NCBI RefSeq assembly: GCF_022539315.1 | Contig: NC_066321.1 | Coordinates: forward strand, 7,692,824 to 7,756,823 | DNA from: Serinus canaria | Taxonomy: Eukaryota; Chordata; Aves; Passeriformes; Fringillidae | DNA: 64,000 bases | Direction: 5' to 3' | Part shown: positions 62,192-64,000 of the stretch, piece by piece | Layout of the letters: the number at the start of each line of letters is the position of its first letter | Numbering within the stretch: position 1 is the first letter of the stretch | Program-made: the position numbers and the translations under genes | The notes under the pieces: generated by a model | The model's database searches: none | What the model was told of the DNA's origin: nothing | What the model saw: only the letters and a program-made list of their open reading frames with translations

Positions 62192-64000
62192 GTGGAAGGC
62201 TGAATTTCTGTGAAATATAAACCCTCAAGGGTGAGGAGGCACTTTCCCTGTTGGCCATTTATCCCTTGCCTGGCCAGCCAGGCCTGTGCCAGCTCTGTGT
62301 GGTGCCTTCAGTGCATCCCTGAGCACGAGCAGCTGCTCGGGCATCCCCGGCTGCAGAGCTGCCTTCAATGCCAAGAGCTGAGTCTCCTCACAGAGGAATT
62401 CAGACACTTCTGGCTGGAAGTGTCTGGCCTGTGCTCTGGAGTGTGGTGCCAGCATGACAGGCTGTTCAGGCCATGACACCACCCCAGCCTTGCCAGCTGA
62501 TGATGGGTTGGGAAGGACAGGCTGCCTCACACCAGGGGTGTCACCTCTTTTTGGAAAGTTGTTCTTCCCTGGGCTTTTCATGGAACTGATTTATCCTCCA
62601 TTCACACAAACCTAGTGAGCTCTAGACACTAGATATCTACTGTTAATTAGAGATGTGGGAAACTGATCCACAATATGTAATATTCAAGCAACCCTTTAAT
62701 AATTATGGGTGAAAAAAATAAAAAAACTAAGTGTATTTTTTTTCCTGCAGAGCTCCTCTCTTTACACAGCCAAAAGTTGAGAGTGTTATACTTAAACATA
62801 GTCAATTCCAGCAATTAGTATTCATATGGAGGAAGTATAATAAAAAGCTGAAAACAGAGCAGAAGGCCCAGCAAGTTTGTTGGTGTATGTTTGGAAGAGA
62901 AGAGTGGGAAATGTTCTGTACTGTCTGAATGGTGGCCAACAATCCTAACAGGATAACACAACTGAGGCAGGCTGAAATCAAAAGCCCTCCTGTTCTTCTA
63001 AGCTTGACTGTCCCCAGATTTGCACTGCTAAATGTAATCTTCTAAAGTTAGACACCTGGATCATTAATCAAACATTTTCCTCGCTCAGTGTCACATCTGC
63101 TTAATCATCGGTGCATAATTAGAATGGTGGTGGTTTAATGACTCTGCAGAGATGTCTTGGATTAATAAAAAATACAGCAGAGATCCAACACAGGCAGTGG
63201 CAATGCAAGTTCCTTCATTCTTCCCTATCAAAGGGTTTTAGTCATGGAAGAGTCACCTTTTGATGGGAGTTATTAGTCTGATTTCAGTCTGCATTTGCTT
63301 TCCTGTTTGCCTTGGCTCAAGCAGCCAGAGAAATGGCAGGGTTTTCTTAGTAATGTTGATAATTGTCCATGGAGAATTGAACTGCTGTGATAAACTCCTT
63401 GTGCAGAGGAAAGGGGCAAATCATGGCTCTTTGTCACCCCTGATTGGACTGTGTTTGAATCAGCAGCTCAGAGGAGATTTTCTTTTTTCCCTCATTGCTC
63501 AGCCCCTGAAGCAATCTTCCACTGGGCACAGATCACTGGCTCTTCTTTTGCATCCTAGAGACTGCCTCTCTCCTGCAAAATACACATCTTTTATCCTTCT
63601 TTGTGTTGCTTATTGGGTAGAGGCCAGATATCCTTAATGAGAATCTTGTGTGCTCACTGAGTAGGTGTAGCATCAAAAAAGCCGGCTGCAGTTTAAAAAA
63701 AAAACTATGTTAACATATATAAAGGTAACAAAATCCCCCAACCTTTAAAAGAACCACTAATAATAGTCATGCACCTGGAAAGAGGAAAGGCTAGTGGCTT
63801 TCATTCTGGGATGCCCACTTCTCTTACATAGGGGGAGTATCTATCCCAAGTTCTTGAAATAAAATATTTTTTCCAGTATAATCAGGTTTTATTTACAAGT
63901 AGAAGAAATTCTTGGGCTTCATTTGTCCTTCTAAAATGAAATCCTTTTCTGTAATCAATTAGTAAAACAGTCTGGCCTTTATATAATTATACTGTCAGCA
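62192..64000. other. DPP10: Downstream DPP10 intron continued, no gene
   Basis: The first 300 bp are GC-richer (62.23-62.55 kb). They contain a 14-bp palindrome CGAGCAGCTGCTCG (62326-62339) and a perfect 10-bp hairpin (62401-62410 with 62417-62426). The remainder is AT-rich unique sequence. Open frames here (for example 125 codons at 63260-63637) have no recognisable domain and no matching splice sites in the DPP10 frame. Confidence 0.6.

Overview
The window is vertebrate nuclear DNA, most likely from a songbird (passerine). It is AT-rich and CpG-poor, and almost every open frame in it is short random sequence. Two short exons on the + strand are clear. They encode consecutive pieces of the ectodomain base of DPP10 (inactive dipeptidyl peptidase 10, also called DPPY or DPRP3), the auxiliary subunit of Kv4 potassium channels. 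The bird assignment rests on a CR1 LINE 3' fragment and on LTRs whose sequence I recognise as passerine endogenous-retrovirus families; no database search was run.

Layout: 1-648 is the end of an upstream DPP10 intron. 649-744 is one coding exon. 745-60531 is a single phase-1 intron of 59,787 bp. 60532-60626 is the next coding exon. 60627-64000 is the start of the following intron. The two exons join in frame (split Asp codon, G|AT) and together give 63 residues that line up with human DPP10 at roughly residues 59-122. An N-glycosylation sequon (Asn-Asp-Thr) is created across the splice junction.

The large intron holds: a CR1 3' fragment near 13.3 kb (minus strand); a solo LTR at 18.8-19.2 kb with a perfect 6-bp target duplication; a probable CR1 reverse-transcriptase fragment near 34.6 kb; and a second LTR at 43.7-44.2 kb carrying an expanded ATATC microsatellite and probable 6-bp target duplications. 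A third LTR (61.8-62.2 kb, 4-bp duplication) lies in the downstream intron. Several local tandem duplications and near-perfect hairpins are scattered through the unique sequence.

The most interesting unexplained item is 14459-14674. It is a 216-bp open segment bounded by a usable 3' splice site and a consensus GTAAGT donor. It is phase 1-1 and therefore could be inserted between the two DPP10 exons without breaking the frame; inclusion would also abolish the junction glycosylation sequon. A CpG cluster at 38.9-39.15 kb is a candidate intronic regulatory element. No complete gene, RNA gene, CRISPR array or intact mobile element was found.
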